A stretch of 53,417 nt of DNA from Bradyrhizobium elkanii WSM2783 (GTDB taxonomy: Bacteria; Pseudomonadota; Alphaproteobacteria; Rhizobiales; Xanthobacteraceae): contig NZ_AXAP01000058.1 of NCBI RefSeq assembly GCF_000472865.1, positions 1 to 53,417 of the forward strand, read 5' to 3'. Every line of letters starts with the position of its first letter. The stretch's first letter is position 1. Both the position numbers and the translations under genes were made by a program. Positions 53,110 to 53,417 of the stretch are shown one piece after another. The notes beneath the pieces are model-generated. The model was not told the origin of the DNA. It saw only the letters and a list, made by a program, of their open reading frames with translations, and ran no database searches.

Positions 53110-53234
53110 CGTTCAGGGGGTGACCATTCTCTTGCGGCAGCAAGCCCAGTGTCCGCTAATGGAATGGTCCGGCCGTGCTCCGGCCCTGCCAGTGCGAGAA
53201 GCTGGCAAGGGGCGCTCAAGACAAGGAGCACACC
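53110..53234 (+). ncRNA. Candidate IS110 left end and bridge-RNA region
   Basis: Upstream of the transposase the leader folds into several perfect stems: ccattc/gaatgg (53124-53129 with 53162-53167) enclosing cttgc/gcaag (53131-53135 with 53140-53144); ggccg/cggcc (53171-53175 with 53181-53185); tgccag/ctggca (53187-53192 with 53202-53207). Many IS110-group elements encode a structured bridge RNA in this left noncoding end. The coordinates of the element end are not known because IS110 has no terminal inverted repeats. Confidence 0.5.
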
Positions 53235-53417
53235 ATGTCTCAGAAGCTCAACGCAGCGATCGCCGTGATCGGCATCGATATCGGCAAGAACTCGTTCCAC
53301 CTCGTGGGTCATGATCACCGCGGTGCCATCGTGCTGCGACAGAAGTGGTCACGCGGCCAGGTGGAAACGCGGCTCGCCAACCTGCCGCCGTGCTTGATCG
53401 GGATGGAGGCTTGCGTC
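53235..53417 (+). mobile_element. IS110-family transposase, N-terminal part cut by window end
   Basis: The first 61 codons of a transposase begin at ATG 53235, seven bases after aaggag. VIGIDIGKNSFHLVGHD contains the first catalytic Asp of the RuvC-like DEDD domain of IS110 transposases, and CLIGMEACV near the window end holds the catalytic Glu region. The reading frame is intact as far as it goes. The element marks the boundary of the accessory region. Confidence 0.9.

Noticed and set aside
1..53417. CRISPR array, tRNA or rRNA genes, phage genes
   Set aside because: No regularly spaced repeats, no tRNA-like T-arm plus CCA end and no rRNA stretch were seen by eye; a tRNA scan would settle this.

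Overview
The window looks like a chromosomal segment of a Bradyrhizobium-type alphaproteobacterium. This rests on high GC, several copies of a gagcatgatc...gatcatgctc palindrome and of a cattccggggc...gccccggaatg palindrome of the kind common in Bradyrhizobium and Rhodopseudomonas, a BA14K-type secreted protein, and a CheR/CheB/CheW/CheA cluster without flagellar genes. The assignment is inferred from family and repeat style, not from a database search.

Layout. 1-310: mosaic of dispersed palindromic repeats. 308-2367 (-): OmpR-type response regulator and histidine kinase. 2441-5275 (-): calcium-type P-type ATPase, divergent from a tandem universal stress protein (5467-6369, +). 6417-9404 (-): Mla/MCE lipid-transport operon (STAS-permease, ATPase, and a substrate-binding protein fused to a PqiC-like domain). 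9536-9760: a second, inverted copy of the first repeat block. 9768-11155: NmrA/QorB-type oxidoreductase divergent from an HxlR regulator, with a perfect operator-like inverted repeat between them. 11169-11846 (-): TonB-type protein.

12147-23252 (-) is one chemosensory operon, in transcription order: STAS protein, CheY, CheA, CheW, two near-identical MCPs, CheW, CheR, CheB, and a soluble MCP-like protein. Genes are overlapping or closely spaced, except for palindrome-bearing gaps. A response regulator with an HD-GYP output domain (23542-24624, +) is divergent from it, so chemosensory signalling and c-di-GMP turnover sit side by side.

24944-42160 is an envelope and efflux region: small secreted proteins, then MFP1-RND1, then MFP2-RND2-RND3-outer-membrane lipoprotein (four genes with almost no spacing), then four more small secreted proteins. 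Three of the secreted-protein genes share an upstream element, CTAAAN6TTTAGTGG-like, which no annotation explains.

42389-53417 is more loosely packed, with long gene-free gaps, one decayed gene and single-gene stress or detoxification functions: a ketopantoate-reductase-like protein, an MFS exporter, an alpha/beta hydrolase, OsmC, an epimerase-like protein, a nitrilase, an AzoR-type azoreductase, a MocR-type regulator, an AhpD-like protein and an SMR exporter. It ends in a cut-off IS110-family transposase whose upstream leader folds into several perfect hairpins and is a candidate bridge-RNA region. The end of the window has accessory-region character.

Strongest leads: the shared element upstream of three secreted-protein genes; the IS110 leader RNA; the last gene of the che operon, which carries two degenerate receptor-like hairpins and a CheZ-like DxTxQ motif; and the Ser/Thr-rich secreted protein in front of an RND pump. 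No tRNA, rRNA or CRISPR array was recognised.
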